Source: Tricholomella constricta
Lineage: Eukaryota; Basidiomycota; Agaricomycetes; Agaricales; Lyophyllaceae
Assembly: GCA_013368375.1 (NCBI GenBank)
Contig: JAACJP010000012.1
Span: 124,001 to 188,000, forward strand
Reading direction: 5' to 3'
Length of the DNA stretch: 64,000 nt
In this document: positions 28,101-41,877 of the stretch, in pieces
Layout of the letters: the number at the start of each line of letters is the position of its first letter
Position numbering within the stretch: the first letter of the stretch is position 1
Made by a program: the position numbers and the translations under genes
Notes under the pieces: generated by a model
What the model saw: the letters and a program-made list of their open reading frames with translations, nothing else
What the model was told of the DNA's origin: nothing
Databases searched by the model: none

Positions 28101-29045
28101 CGCTTGGGACAAATGGAGAGACCGGTTCAGCGATGAAAAACTACGCCCGATAGTAAGCTGCAAATTCAGTCATTTGGAATAAAAGCTCACCGATTATCAG
28201 GAACATGCGGTCATCATCCAAACTCAGCGGAACGCCTTATTCCGAGCCTTCGGTATATGGCATTCCAGAACCAAAGTAACCTTCAATTCCTTGCAACATC
28301 ATCGGACCCGTCTCATACTTGTTTATAGTCTCTTCCTGCAATACGATTCCACGCAAACAATGTCAAGACCAAGCATTTCAAAATTTGGCGGCAAGCCATG
28401 CCGAGGGCTCTCCAGGTCAAGGAGGCCCGTGAGAGGGACAAGAAGGCTGTACTTTGTAAGATCATTCTATTTCGACGAGACACCTTTGCTTACAGGTTAC
28501 TATAGCGAAATATTTGGACAAGTGGGTCCAATCCCATCGAACGAAGATGGCCCTCAAAGCTGTAGCGTAAGTGTTTGTCCCTTTCACGAGATAGGGATGA
28601 GCTAAGTCTTTACAGACGGGCAAGGTATCTCCGACTTCCGACCGCTGCCCCGCGGCAGAGTCGCCCAGTAAACACAGTATCTCCCGCGGCCAGTCCTAGC
28701 ATATTTCCGCGGCCAGTCATACAACGACCAACGTATGGCAAGGACCAAGCCTCACCGTCGACGCGTTTCGAGACGCGGACAGGCGCAATAAGCCTTCTCC
28801 GAGCAAGACCGACATCGGACAAAAGTCCTAGCTCCAGACTGTCCGCGCGAGAACCGAGCCCTACAAGGTCGAGAACATCTTTCGCAGACCGTGCTCCCGC
28901 GAGGGAGGCTAATCCAAGCCGACCAGTTTCAAGTGAGGCAGGCGGTGGTGAAGGGACTAGGAGCAGGCTATGGCTTGAGCTGCGTGATGTTCAGAGACGA
29001 CCCCGCCCTTCCTCGCTGCATTCCCGGGGCAGAGACCTCCCATAA
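25118..29045 (+). CDS. SFI1: Sfi1-like spindle pole/centrosome repeat protein
   Basis: Sfi1 forms an extended helix that binds centrin (Cdc31) and spans the spindle-pole-body half bridge. The N-terminal part (to about residue 310) has a small helical region after ELSNLSRDEIDLLNAVI and a Ser/Pro-rich linker. From about residue 330 there are about 21 repeats centred on Trp with flanking hydrophobic and Arg/Lys residues, for example RCWEVWKQGFQ, SLQRWRTIT, DAWAKWRQSY, KYWNHWRNAR, KILLAWRIQL, RAWRTWHDVL and KHFKIWRQAM. The C-terminus is Ser/Pro/Arg-rich. About nine introns. The start at 25118 (MSQFRPTRAS) lies in frame with a longer frame opening upstream without an ATG. Repeat count and spacing make the family call strong; centrin binding is inferred from the family. 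Confidence 0.88.
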
Positions 29046-29166
29046 CATGCCGTGGGCAATGCGCTTATCTATTGATTATTTATTGCTGCAACTGTATAGT
29101 ATCTATTAGCACCTGCGTTATGATCAATGCTGGACTCTTTCAATTTGGAGCTACGAGTAACCGACA

Positions 29167-29575
29167 TCACGAGTTACGATAATACTGCCATCCTACCCAA
29201 TTGGCGATGACGAAATAGGCCCCTGTTGGTATAATAAGTACGGCAAAGTACTTGTAATGCGTGTCATAAGCAAGAAGGTCGAGGAACTGTTACAATGATT
29301 ATACGCTGAGATCGCAGAGCAAATGGGCTGTAACGTACAGGGATGCCAGTGGGTGGCAAGAATGCAGCGAACAGGATGGCATAGCTCGCCAACGCGAAAA
29401 ACAAGGCAGAGAAGGCCAAGATGAAGTGGCCAGAGTTTAGATAGGCCAGGATGACTGGTGGAGAGGGTTAGTGCAGGAGCAGAGACAATGAGACGAGGCT
29501 GAGGACGTGCATTATAAAGGATCCAGTTCAACCAAGTTCCTGATCCCGATTTGGTTGCCTGGGTAATCTGAACAT
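29167..29575 (-). CDS. PIG-Y-like small membrane protein (GPI-GlcNAc transferase subunit)
   Basis: The last two exons are clear. Exon 29454-29339 encodes a hydrophobic segment (LNSGHFILAFSALFFALASY), and exon 29286-29167 encodes DLLAYDTHYKYFAVLIIP and FVIANWVGWQYYRNS. Two membrane spans and an end of W-x(2)-aromatic-x-RN resemble human PIG-Y (about 71 residues), a subunit of the first enzyme of GPI-anchor synthesis in the ER. The intron between the two exons has a GTACGT donor and a TAACAG acceptor. An upstream acceptor (CACTAAC, then CACCAG) shows there is a further 5' exon. A start at 29575 (MFRLPRQPNRDQEL) fits the reading phase, but an alternative at 29639 is possible and would overlap the next gene. 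Function is by resemblance only. Confidence 0.6.
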
Positions 29576-29620
29576 CAATTTGAATCGACCAGTTCATTTC
29601 TTGCTCCTGAACCACCACAA

Positions 29621-30105
29621 TGAGTTCTCTGCCAGACATTCTCAAAGACGAGCACGAGCAGGCTGAGTCTGTGCTCTTTCCCTCAAGGCCATGTCAAATC
29701 TCGTCTGATATGCATTACTCAGTACTCAACCCGAGGTTGCCTCCGGACTAGAGCCCTCATCCGAGCGAACCCATCGCTCTACCTCGCCAGTGCTACCTCT
29801 ACCAGAGATACCTGTGCCAAACCTTGATCTTGAGCTCGACTTGTCCTACATTCTCGGCTCGTCTGAATCGAAAGCCGAGTAAGTCTTCACATGAACGAGC
29901 ATATCGGTGCGCAGTGAATCAATGACGGTTCTGTAGAGTGGAAAAGGTGCAAAAACGAGCATCGAACGTGTTGAAGCTGTCACAAGAGAACGAGAAATTA
30001 AAAGCGGAACTCAAGGCCATGACCGATCGGCTGGAGGCAGCAGAACGGAGGCGCGAGGAGTTGGCAAGGAGGAAACAGACGGTCATGGAGGCGCCTTCGT
30101 CGTGA
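29621..30105 (+). CDS. Small coiled-coil protein, function unknown
   Basis: I do not recognise it. Three exons are inferred: 29621 to about 29671 (MSSLPDILKDEHEQAES), then a segment from about 29735 to 29878 (PEIPVPNLDLELDLSYIL), then the last exon from about 29938 to the stop. The final exon encodes a charged heptad helix (LSQENEKLKAELKAMTD, then RLEAAERRREELARR). The intron with donor GTAAGT at about 29879 is clear; the first intron is less so. The product is about 115 residues, acidic at first and basic near the end. It starts roughly 45 bp from the inferred start of the PIG-Y-like gene on the other strand. Composition and clean splice sites argue for a real gene. Confidence 0.6.
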
Positions 30106-30266
30106 AATAGAAAGATATAATGGTGGAAAGATACGTTGAAGATACCCATAATTACAGCATTATGTCAAGGAAGTTGGAGCCGATAATCGTGACTTGATTG
30201 ACGCGATCGTATATAATTCCCGTCCTTGCGATTTTTACCCCCCCAAACCCTGCTCTCACCACCACC

Positions 30267-32031
30267 ATGTCCACTCGCAGACTCTCCGAACGTCGCGGTT
30301 CAGACCGCCGAGGCTCCGGCATCTCCTCACGTCGCCCGTCCATCGACCCATGGAGGCTCATCCCAATGGACAAGTTCTGTCCTTTCTTCAGCCTGTCGCC
30401 CAAGACGCGCTGCTGATCATATAACTCAGAGCGATCCACGTCGGCGGCTCTGATGATTTCAACGTCGTCTTCATCGGCGCAGGGAACATCATGTTCGGTA
30501 GATAAAACCCCCCCTTTTTGGAATGTTCAGAATTCACAACACCATCCATCAATTAGGATCTGATGAAGGGCCATGGAACCATTCCTTCCGCTTCGAACAG
30601 TTTGTATACCTTTTGTCCTCTAACCGTTCGCGTCCTTACTAATTCTCGCAGCAAACTTGGCCGGCGTCTCAAAGTCGTCGCGCTTATTGATCCCGCAATC
30701 GAACGCGCGACTGCTGTCCTCCAGAAAAAATGCGACTCATTCGTCGTTTCCGCATACCAGGACACCCGTGTCTTCAAGACGTTGGAAGATTTTGTGAAGA
30801 ACATGTCCCCCAAGGACAGACCTCGCGCGGTCATCGTCGGAAGTCCCCCCATGTTCCGAGGAAGCCTCCAGCCGGGACGTGATATCGAGATGCAAATCCT
30901 CAAGCACTTCCCAGGCGTTGCCATGTTTATCGAGAAGCCTGTCGCAACTGGCCCACACCACGAGATTGAAGACGCATTCACAATTGCGAAAACTATCACC
31001 GATAGCAAAACGATCTGTTCCGTTGGGTGAGCCCTGACGTTATAGTGAAGCGAAAAGCTTACAAGCTTGTCTAGGTACATGCTCCGGTACTTGAAGGCCG
31101 TACAAATGATGAAACAGATCATCGAAGAAAACAATCTCACCGTCATGGCCACCAACGCACGTTATGCCTGTGCCTATGAAAAGATCGCCAAGCCAGATTG
31201 GTGGGATAAGTCCAAGAGGTCAGCACTCATACCGTCATACTTTCCGGCCACTACCAACGTCTGCCCAGTGCTGGTCCAGTTGTCGAACAGGGTACACACT
31301 TCTGCGACCTTTCTAGATACTTTGGTGGCGAAGTGGATATCGACACTGTTAGCGCACACTCGCTTGAATGGGACGAGAACGCTGGTCAGCTCTCCAAAAT
31401 TCCCATTGACGAAAGCAAGATAGCGCCTGTTAATAGGATCCCCCGTGTCACGACCGCAACTTGGTATGTATCCGCGCGTTCCTTTGACCATCACTGACCC
31501 AGCTGCAACAGGAAATACGACAGCGGCGCTGTTGGAACCTTCACCCACATCGTTGCCCTTCATGACACGAACTACAGCTGCGAGCTAGAAGTCTACGCCG
31601 ACGGGTACCAGCTCAAGTATACGTCTGATGGTGTTGATCGCTTTTCCTTGCTCACCACCCTTTTACTTCAATCAAACAGACTAGTAAACCCATATGTGCA
31701 GCCTGTGCTGTATGTGCGTAAGCCAGGAGATGACAACGAACAAGCCATCCGATTCCCAGACGATGATCCATTCTTTTCCGAAGTATCAAACTTGATCGAT
31801 ATCATCGAGGACATTGAAGAAGATCCCGATGCGGCTCAGATTTTGAGCACATATGAAGGTTGATAATCCCTGATATGTGCTGGTTCTGGGCTTATAAATC
31901 CATGTCCCATAGATGCGGTCAGAACATATGAGCTGACCTGGGCTATTCGCAAGGCAAGCGAACGATCTCGTGCTGTGAAGCTGCAGGCGAGCGCAGCCGC
32001 CGCCCAGGCGCAGAAGGCTGCAGAGGCTTGA
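30267..32031 (+). CDS. Gfo/Idh/MocA family NAD(P)-dependent oxidoreductase
   Basis: The Rossmann fold begins at DDFNVVFIGAGNIMFGSD, containing a GxGN nucleotide-binding turn. The family EKP motif is present as AMFIEKPVATGPHHEIED, and the block after it (SVGYMLRYLKAVQMMKQII) is where the catalytic Lys/Tyr region starts. The C-terminal sheet domain follows (VNRIPRVTTATWKYDSGAVG). Members oxidise or reduce sugars, inositols or related alcohols; the substrate cannot be read here. The protein ends in an Ala/Gln-rich helix (QASAAAAQAQKAAEA). The N-terminal exon adds about 35 Arg/Ser-rich residues (RRLSERRGSDRRGSG) before the fold, with basophilic kinase-like sites; this is unusual for the family and may instead be leader. 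About eight introns. Confidence 0.85.
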
Positions 32032-32111
32032 TCCCCAGATGTGTTGGTTCATAGATGTCTGAAATGTGTAGTTGTATCAAGGTGTACTAGACAAATTGCA
32101 TTCAGGACCGG

Positions 32112-32956
32112 TTATGCCTCCTCGGGCTCCGGCTTCTGCTTCTTGGGAGCGTCTTGGTTTGAATCTTCTAGTTTCTCCTCAAACTTCCGTTTTCTTTCGA
32201 GCTTTGCCTTTTCTCGTGCCGCCTGCTTGTCCCATTCCTCCTGCAGATGTGCTTTCAGAGTTGGCATGTTCTTGACCCTGGTATCGCAGTGGAAGCAAGA
32301 AAGGTCCTCTTTCAAGAGGGCCTCATAGGGCTTCGGATCTAACTTGGCCATCTGGCGAACATAAGAACATACAGCCCCAGAGTTCGCTATGATGCTTACT
32401 CTGGCGTAATACGAATCCTCGGCATCGAACCAGGAGAGTACTTCGTCGATGTCCAAGAAAAAACCTATCTTCGGATGAAAAGAGTTGTAATGCTTCTTGT
32501 TCTTCATCTTCTCTGAGCACATATCAGCTGAAAGAACATGGAGATGGATATGCCTGGCGCATTCATTGATATTCAAATATCGTAAATTCCACGACCGGTG
32601 GAGACTTACTGCATCGAAGGCACAGCATGGAAACCAGCCCATATGCCCCACTTGAATCCATAGCGTTTTACCATCTCTTCTTCGATTTCTTTCCGCAAGG
32701 ACTGGGCATCGTCGTTCAGAGCAGAAATGACCTGTTTGGCGCGTGTCTTGTCGCTTCTCAAGAGGGTCCTCAGAGAACTGAGCTCATTAGCCTCGAGCGG
32801 GGCAACGATACGCGGAAGCAACAGGAAGTGGAACAAAGACTTTGGGAAGGTATCATATATCGTCAGTGAGGTTTCGGTGTGGCTGAAGAGTATCGAGCTT
32901 GGGAGGGTAGCAGGATCTTTCAGTGCATAGTTGCGCAGAATAGTCAAGTTCGACAT
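32112..32956 (-). CDS. HNT3: Aprataxin-like DNA deadenylase (Hnt3)
   Basis: Removes AMP from abortive DNA ligation intermediates in the nucleus. The HIT fold starts MSNLTILRNYALKDPATL. The histidine triad is complete once the intron at about 32612-32556 is removed, reading SMQHIHLHVLSADM. The C-terminal zinc-finger follows, with Cys-2-Cys and His in SCFHCDTRVKNMPTLKAHL. The tail is Lys/Glu-rich (KLERKRKFEEK) and contains a KKQK cluster that could act as a nuclear signal. The HIT plus C-terminal zinc-finger order is diagnostic for aprataxin over other HIT proteins. Three exons give about 240 residues, the usual size of fungal Hnt3. It converges on the oxidoreductase gene with 80 bp between stops. 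Confidence 0.9.
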
Positions 32957-33075
32957 GGTAAACGTTTAAGCCACGTGGTCGCTTTGAGGATGACTGGTCT
33001 AACAGTATATGACATTCGACGCATCCTAGTATCGTGTATCCTCGTGGAATGTAATACATATATGGGTTCCTCCAT

Positions 33076-36000
33076 CTACGGTCGCCCTGTGTTCAGCAAT
33101 TCTCTAAGATTTTCTGAAAGAGTGGGCATGATGATCGTCGTGGTGGGCGTGTCGCCCTCCGACGCGGTGCCGCGACGTCGAATCCCATTGGTAGACGGTG
33201 TGGGCAACTCCTCAGCCTTCCGACGGTCGATATCCGCGACGAGTTGAGCAAAAGACAGGAAAAGCACCTCAGCCTGAGCAAGGGTGGTGTCTAGCTCGAT
33301 CGTCATGCTAAGCTCATTGCAGTACTACACAATGCCAGTCAGCAGCGGTACCATTCCACAGATATTTCAATATCATACCTTCAAGATCTCATCAAACTGA
33401 ACAGGGGATTTAATTAGTCAAAGAATAGCGACGAGATGAAAAAGATGTACCTCGACGAGATAGCGAAGAATCATATCTCGATGCGACTCGAGTACAGCCA
33501 AAGCGACAAAGAGAACAAAACCATTGCTGTAGTAATCAGTCCATAGGACCTCCCATAGGCGGAGAACCTCGTTGAACGGGAACTCTCTCTTGAACGCAAT
33601 AAGAACCCAACTATTTCAAGTGTTCAATCATATTTTAATCCTATTTAGTATAAGACGTACCGGAAGCAAAAGAATAGATTAAGGCCATCAGTTTGCTCTG
33701 AAAGAAATCGTCATCGTCAGGACAAAAACACCAAGGAGGAATGGAATATCTACCTAGATGTTTGTAGAGCTCCGGATCCATGACCGCAATGAGCTGCTGC
33801 AGCGTCAACAGCTGTTTCTTCATACCGCTCTGGTCTCGAAGGAAATTTTGCTTCTATACATAAGCCATAAAAAGTTGAAGTGGAACATCCAGACGGTAGG
33901 TAAAAAAGAAATAGAAACGAACCATTCGATGCATGACTTCAACGAAACACCAAAAAGTCAACTCTTCGTTGGCGTCCATGACAACATAGATAGGGGCACA
34001 TAGGTCCGACATTCCCTGAACATAACCTGATTCGCGGGAAGGAATGAGTCCAGATCAAGCATGATCAAGTAGGGACAGACCTAAATCTTTCTCATAGAAG
34101 TTGTACGTCAACAAGATGCCCGCATGTCGATCTATATGCTCGTTGCTCGGTGATTGAGCGCCTATATCGTTCATGTTTGGCGAAATGGTGGAATAGCGCT
34201 GGTGATTTGTTTTCTCGTCGGTGTTCTGATTGGCTTTAGAGGTCGATGTTGCCGGTACTGGCGTAGTGAAAAGTGGTTGTGTCCGATCTGTGCGACGACA
34301 GTCAACGTCTATCCGATGACGCTCCTGTGCAAAATCATAAGGGGTGTCACGACTGATAGCCTCGGAATGTCCATACCTCAATGACGTCTGGCCGGCCAAA
34401 TACCTCAGGCACGCCACACCACTGATCCTTGAGTTCTTGGTACAATTTTCTGTACGTGAGACGGTCAGATTCATAAGAGGCCAGGCAGGTTCATGCTCGT
34501 ACCGTTTATCTTCCCATTTACGTTTCCGCTCAGTACGCGTGGCATCCCACTCGTACACCCCCAGAATAAACGGCCAAACGGTTTGCCGGAGCTTCCCTTC
34601 CGCACTGACACCCCGCTTGAAGACCTCCCGCTTCATTTCTTCTATCCTCACTGTCGGTCGACCGTCCTCCGCAAACCACTGGGCCCACAACTGCTCGTTG
34701 ATTGGATGTGTCGGATCCCGCGATGAATTTGGCGTAGGCAGATTCGATGTCGAGTGCAGTAGTTCAAAGATACCAAGTGACGAGGGCTCTTCCTCTAACG
34801 AAGATGTCGACGCCGAGGGCAAGGCCTGCGCTTCTCGTCGCCGAGCGCGCTCTCCCTCTTCAGCAACGATTCTCGCCCATCGCGCGAGGTACACGCGGGC
34901 ACTCTCAAATTCACCCACTCCACCTTTCTCTACCCAGCTTCCCCACTCCCACTCCCCGTTCGCGTTCACAAGACTCCTCACGGGGTCTGGGAGGTGCGGA
35001 ACGATCGGCTTTGCAAGCGGGTGTGAAAGGATGTTTTGGGCTGCATGCCGCGTAGCGCGAGTGATGTTAGAAAATGACTGCAGAAGAGCCATGCGAGCTT
35101 GGGATGAAGATTGCGCATTTGAGGCCGGCGACGCTAGCGAACGGTGAAGAACAGAGGAGCGATGAGAGTACGGGTTCGGCGTTACAAGAGGCGACGTGGA
35201 AATGGGGCGGGGGCGCCGATGAGCAGGTACAGGTGAGTGCGAATTTGCGTACGACGACTGTGCTAGAATGTCGTCGACTGCGTCATCAGCGAATATCTGT
35301 GTCGAGTGCGCTTCAATGTCGGCTCGGGAAGGGTCGATCAGGAATAGAGTAGGTTGCAAGGTCGAGCGCATGATATGTGAGTAGGATCGTAGACGTGAAA
35401 GGAGATCTTCGCCGCCCCATGAGTTTCCTGACTTGGCAACATGGGTTGGAGGGGGAGGGTAAGTAGAGTTATTGTTCACGAGGGGTCGAGGCGGTGATGG
35501 GAGGGTGAAGGAACGCGATTCGTCGTCGTGGAAATGAAGGGAAGGAAGGGTGTCGCCGTTGATGAGGTTGATTCCTATGGATCCATCTATGCAGGGTTTC
35601 AGATGTGTACGTGTCTGGGAACAACTTAACGCAACGTACACCACGAGGAGAGCGTTGGTGGGTGCACAAGCAGTGAGTATATGGACGTCAAGGGAACCGA
35701 AAAGGCGTATGATTCAGGTCTTTGAGCAGGAAGGTCGATGAGAACGACGTCTAAGGAGACAGTTAGACCCTGAACGAGGGCTAAGTAGTAATGTCGCACC
35801 ATCGTCTTCCTCGTCCCAGACAGCCTTCTCTTCGACCTTGACAAACTTGTCCCATTCAGAAGACCCCTTTTCATTCAGCAGCGTTTCCGGGATCCAAGCC
35901 AGGAGATAGATTGGATTGGTGGCTTCCTTCAATGTCAAATGGGGGGTCAGATCAGGTCAAGGCAGAAGTGGGAAGGAGAACAGACTCGTTTGACAAGTGC

Positions 36001-36261
36001 AACAAAGCCTGGGATATTATCCCTGGCATAGGCTGTCGGATTTACATATACCTTTGATTTGCTATACACCAGTCGGTATCTATCGTCGTCAACACGGCTG
36101 CGACTGGTGGAGGGTGATGAAGGAATGTCTGTTCGCTTTATCTCAACCATAGAATCCGACTGGAAGGGTGGGTTAAGAGGAGTTCTAGCGGGGAACAGTG
36201 GACAGACCGATGTGGTAGAGATAAAGGAATCAAGAGAAGACTGTGTATAGTCGTCGTCCAT
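33076..36261 (-). CDS. GYP7: Rab GTPase-activating protein with TBC domain (Gyp7/TBC1D15 type)
   Basis: Stimulates GTP hydrolysis on Rab7-like GTPases in vacuole traffic. The N-terminal part (exon from 36261; then YLLAWIPETLLNEKGSSEW and LTSIYSLLVHPPTLSSW) matches the lipid/Rab-binding region typical of Gyp7. A long Ser/Pro linker precedes the TBC domain, which opens with REVFKRGVSAEGKLRQTVW. The arginine finger lies in HRIDVDCRRTDR and the glutamine finger in YVQGMSDL, created by joining across the intron ending at about 34028. The end after YCNELSMTIELDTTLAQAE is a helix, and the stop is at 33076. Roughly ten introns and about 850 residues. Both catalytic fingers are present, so it should be active. 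Confidence 0.9.
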
Positions 36262-36355
36262 TTCTGACCGCAGTCAAGTGCGGTCATCGTCATTTAAGGC
36301 AAGCACGTGCACAGGACCGTATGTATTTGCCAATGTACAAAACAACAATGCGTAA

Positions 36356-36781
36356 CTACTTTTGGTATGACCACACGTTGCGGAGCACTAGTTGACCATC
36401 GTTTCAGCAACGGCATCGCAAAATGGCCAAGTCCACTTACATCCCGCCTTGGTCGCCAGCCTGTTGACGCAATCGTCGCTCTCGCCTTGAGACCGGACCT
36501 GCCCGCAGAGTGCGAAGGTTGTGGAGGTGTTTAATGCACGGCCGTCGGCGTCAACGTCGGCAATGCTGATCTGCACAGAGGCATGATCTTTGGAGGTAAT
36601 TAGGCGGTCTGGAAGGCTCTTGATCAATGCGATTCAGAAATTCGTTCGGAAATTGGACGCACTGGTCGCCGAACATTTGCGGGGAACGTAGAGATCGACA
36701 AGGACACCCTAGCAAGCGGACATACGTTAGTTCTGCACAATACAGCATCGCAAGATCATAGCGCACTGCGTCGTTTTCCAT
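36356..36781 (-). CDS. RPS21: 40S ribosomal protein eS21
   Basis: Small structural protein of the 40S subunit, needed for 18S rRNA processing. It is invisible as a single frame; four exons join cleanly: 36781-36767, 36708-36663, 36608-36441 and 36387-36356, giving 86 residues. The protein begins MENDAGVLVDLYVPRKCSAT and contains HASVQISIADVDADGRAL and QGESDDCVNRLATKAG. It ends GLLRNVWSYQK. Length, start and end agree with eS21 across eukaryotes. Introns are 58, 54 and 53 nt, with GTGCGC, GTGCGT and GTAAGT donors. The first coding exon holds only five codons. It lies between Gyp7 (94 bp downstream) and ALKBH1 on the same strand. Confidence 0.95.
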
Positions 36782-36955
36782 GGCTGAAGTGTAGGTCTTC
36801 TAGACGATAATTTCAACGGTGAGGTGAAGGACGTATCAGCGTGGGAGAAGTTTTGTAAAACTGTACAGTGCTCGTTGTTTGTCATAATCGTCCAAATCAA
36901 GCATTCAGCCGAGCCGTGCCGTGAACCCGTACATTGCAAACATTACTCTCTACGT

Positions 36956-38475
36956 CTAAAGCATCGCGGATTCTGGCTCGAAGCCTTTTGGAAATACTTG
37001 ACGTACGTTGATATTAATTCTTGTCGTACGCATGTAGCCTTCGAAAGGTTCCCAGTCGGTATCCAGCGATCCTAGATGAGGGGGCAGTGTTCCTTCCAGT
37101 ATTCGAGGTACACCTATCGATGAAAAAGCTCATTATGATATCGAAAACCACTTAAGGACAGTCATACCATGATATGCGCGTCTGCAGTCTGGGCCTGACA
37201 TGATTACAACATCCCCGGAGCGAAGGAGAATAGGAACCGGCTCCGAGTCTCGCGTGAGGCCTCCAATGAGAAATACAGCTGCATTCCCTAGACTGATCGC
37301 GAATGAGCAAAAGGTTGCCTCATAGGCTGGTAAAGCCTTACGAAATCGACACGAGTGGCGATGTGGCGCATATTTCGGACCTATCGACGTGCGCCATAAG
37401 TGTGTCCTGCTTTTGGGTCAGGGATGCCTTGTGAGGCGAGCGAAGATCCTACCTTTGTCTGATAGAAGTTCACGATGCCTGCATCGGGCTCTGTGAAGGA
37501 ATTCATGAATCTGTGGCATTAACGTTGGAAAGCACTTACCGTAGGTCTCGTTCCAAGTCGTCCAACCTGGCTCATCATTACCCCAGTTATCGTCGACATC
37601 AGTGTAGACCTGTTCCCAGTTCACCGCAGCCACTGCGTCTCGACATAGACCTCGTAGACTTGGATCAATTGATCCTTTTCCTTTGGTAAAGTCGTACTGT
37701 TTGGTTCCCCAATGGTAGTACCACCCAATGTTCGCCCAGCGAAGTTTGGGCACGAGTTCAGAGGGCAAAACTGGTTTAAGCGTCGTCGACGGGGCTTGTG
37801 GAGGTTTGGGTGTGGCCGAGATGGATGAGAAATTATCAGGCGTAACAGGAGTGTTGTTGACAAGTTGTCTGGGGCCTGATGGCTCTTGGCTGACTTGGGA
37901 TGCTTCTATAGCCTTGGGATTGACAATGATATACTTACTAGGATCTTGTCGAGAGCTTAGCCATGCATTCCATATACCCTCTTCGGGAAGGAGGTAATGG
38001 CTGTCGAGATTGGTCTCGTTCGGATGGCGGGCATGATCGCAAAGGGACCACCGCACGAGGTCCCTTTGCTTCTCAGGAGAAACGAAGGACGGTAAGATGA
38101 CCAAGCCTATTTGGTATATTGATAAATATACGCGGACTCGATTGACATGGCGGAGATGACAGCACCAGGTATTCGAGGTACGGTGTAGACTTTCGCATTA
38201 GATGGACCTGTTCCTGAGAGTTCCCTGTATGTCACCCTATCGGAGCCTCGCCAGACACCTTGGCAGAGTTCGGGTTCTCTTGTGGCATCGAGGATAGCAA
38301 GATCAAGTACGTTGGACAGATCGGGAGGGGGAAATCGAGCTTTGTACTTTTTTTCTGCAGCCCTGAACGGAGACCAGTCGAGCTCAAGGTCTGGGTTTCT
38401 GTGTTTTGTGGCCTTGAGATAGAGACGTTTTGCCTTTTTGTAGGCTGGGCTGGAGGGATCGTGGAGTGAGAGCAT
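36956..38475 (-). CDS. ALKBH1: AlkB homologue 1, 2-oxoglutarate/Fe(II) dioxygenase
   Basis: Member of the AlkB demethylase family; ALKBH1 acts on tRNA and DNA methyl marks and is often mitochondrial. The N-terminal helix region starts MLSLHDPSSPAYKKAKR. The conserved lead-in VPRIPG-LVILPSFVSPEKQ appears after removing the intron at about 38172-38111. The core has LRWANIGWYYHWG, DAGIVNFYQTK, the iron ligands His and Asp in LMAHVDRSE, SLGNAAVFLIGG, SGDVVIMSG, the distal His in RRAYHG, and the 2-oxoglutarate Arg residues in RINVNVRQVF. All catalytic residues are present. Two starts are in frame: 38475 (context CCACAATGC) and 38526, which would add 17 residues. About seven introns. It is divergent from LETM1. 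Confidence 0.88.
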
Positions 38476-38576
38476 TGTGGTGGGTAATAACGGGGACAAA
38501 CAGCAGGGAAAGAGTCGGCTCGCCATACTTTCTTCGTCTGTACGCCGACCTGACCTGACCAGACTGCACTTGCCTT

Positions 38577-40880
<2,304 letters not shown>

Positions 40881-41035
40881 ATCTCGACAAGACCTTAGAC
40901 GAGTCGAGGCGTAATGATCGTTTGACAGATGCATTCGTAGGATAGGGGGTATACATCCCACTGATATAGATAGATCAGTCAAAATATATACAAGTAAAAA
41001 AAGTCCCTCAAGTGGCCTGCGGTATGCACTCCTAG

Positions 41036-41795
41036 TCAATCTGTGGACTCTATACGCTGGTGCAACTTCTCCGTGCGTGGATCTGGTGTTTTGGCGCGTG
41101 ATCGCGTGCCCTCCGCTTCACTCTCCTCGAATTCTTCATCATCCGCGTCAGATCTTTCGGCCCAGGAGCGACCAGCCTGGAGGGCTAGGACTCCGGTCAA
41201 TGCAACACTGCAGATGAGATTGTTAGAGGCGAGCTCCAGAGTCGCGAAGCGTAGTGACCGGGGGAAGGGGTCCTTGAGTTGATGGGCCGGAAGGGAGTTG
41301 AACGTCGCGAACACACCTGGAGATGGAAATCAGAATTTGGAATATGATAGGAAAAGAAAAACATACTGGGGAGCACAGAATAGAGATACATGGCAATGGT
41401 GGTGCCAAAGAGAACTATCGTGGCGCTGTTGAGCATGAGTTCACTAGCGATGCAAAGCTGATAACTCACAAATGCTGCCCCCATCGAACATTATATTTCC
41501 AGCTTCACCGTCACGGAGACTCCACAGGATGGTGATACCGCCGGTGGCGACAACGGCAGCAAGGAAATACAAGGCTGCAGGGGGACCCTTGGCAAGTATC
41601 GAGTAGTAGGTCGCTGCAGTCCATAGGTGCTCGTCCGTGACAGGTGATTTCCAGAGGGTCAGCGAGTCTGCAATCCAGTGAGTAAATAGGGAACCTGGGG
41701 AGAAGTCAGAGGCAATGAAGGGTGATTTGAATGAAGAGAGGCTGACCGAGCAGGAAGCTGGTGATGCAGACTACAATGCCAGCACGGACACCCAT
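41036..41795 (-). CDS. SHR3: Shr3-type ER chaperone for amino-acid permeases
   Basis: Shr3 shields the membrane segments of amino-acid permeases in the ER and allows their export. Exons joined by eye give MGVRAGIVVCITSFLLG, then LFTHWIADSLTLWKSPVT, a set of four hydrophobic spans (including AALYFLAAVVATGGITILW and TTIAMYLYSVLPSMF), and a hydrophilic tail (SWAERSDADDEEFEESEAEG) facing the cytosol. About 200 residues, the size of Shr3. About three introns, with the stop at 41036. The start at 41795 is 82 bp from the start of the RsfS-like gene on the other strand. An amino-acid permease gene lies at 55-57 kb, but physical linkage is loose. The call rests on topology and the N-terminal block. 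Confidence 0.78.
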
Positions 41796-41877
41796 TTATG
41801 TTTGACGGAGGAATGTTCGGGAGGTTTACGACTTTTTCGGCTTGTGTCACAACGTCACAAATATCTATTTTGACCAC

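Noticed and set aside
34344..35147. 267-codon plus-strand frame
   Set aside because: Antisense to the long Gyp7 exon; no domain seen.
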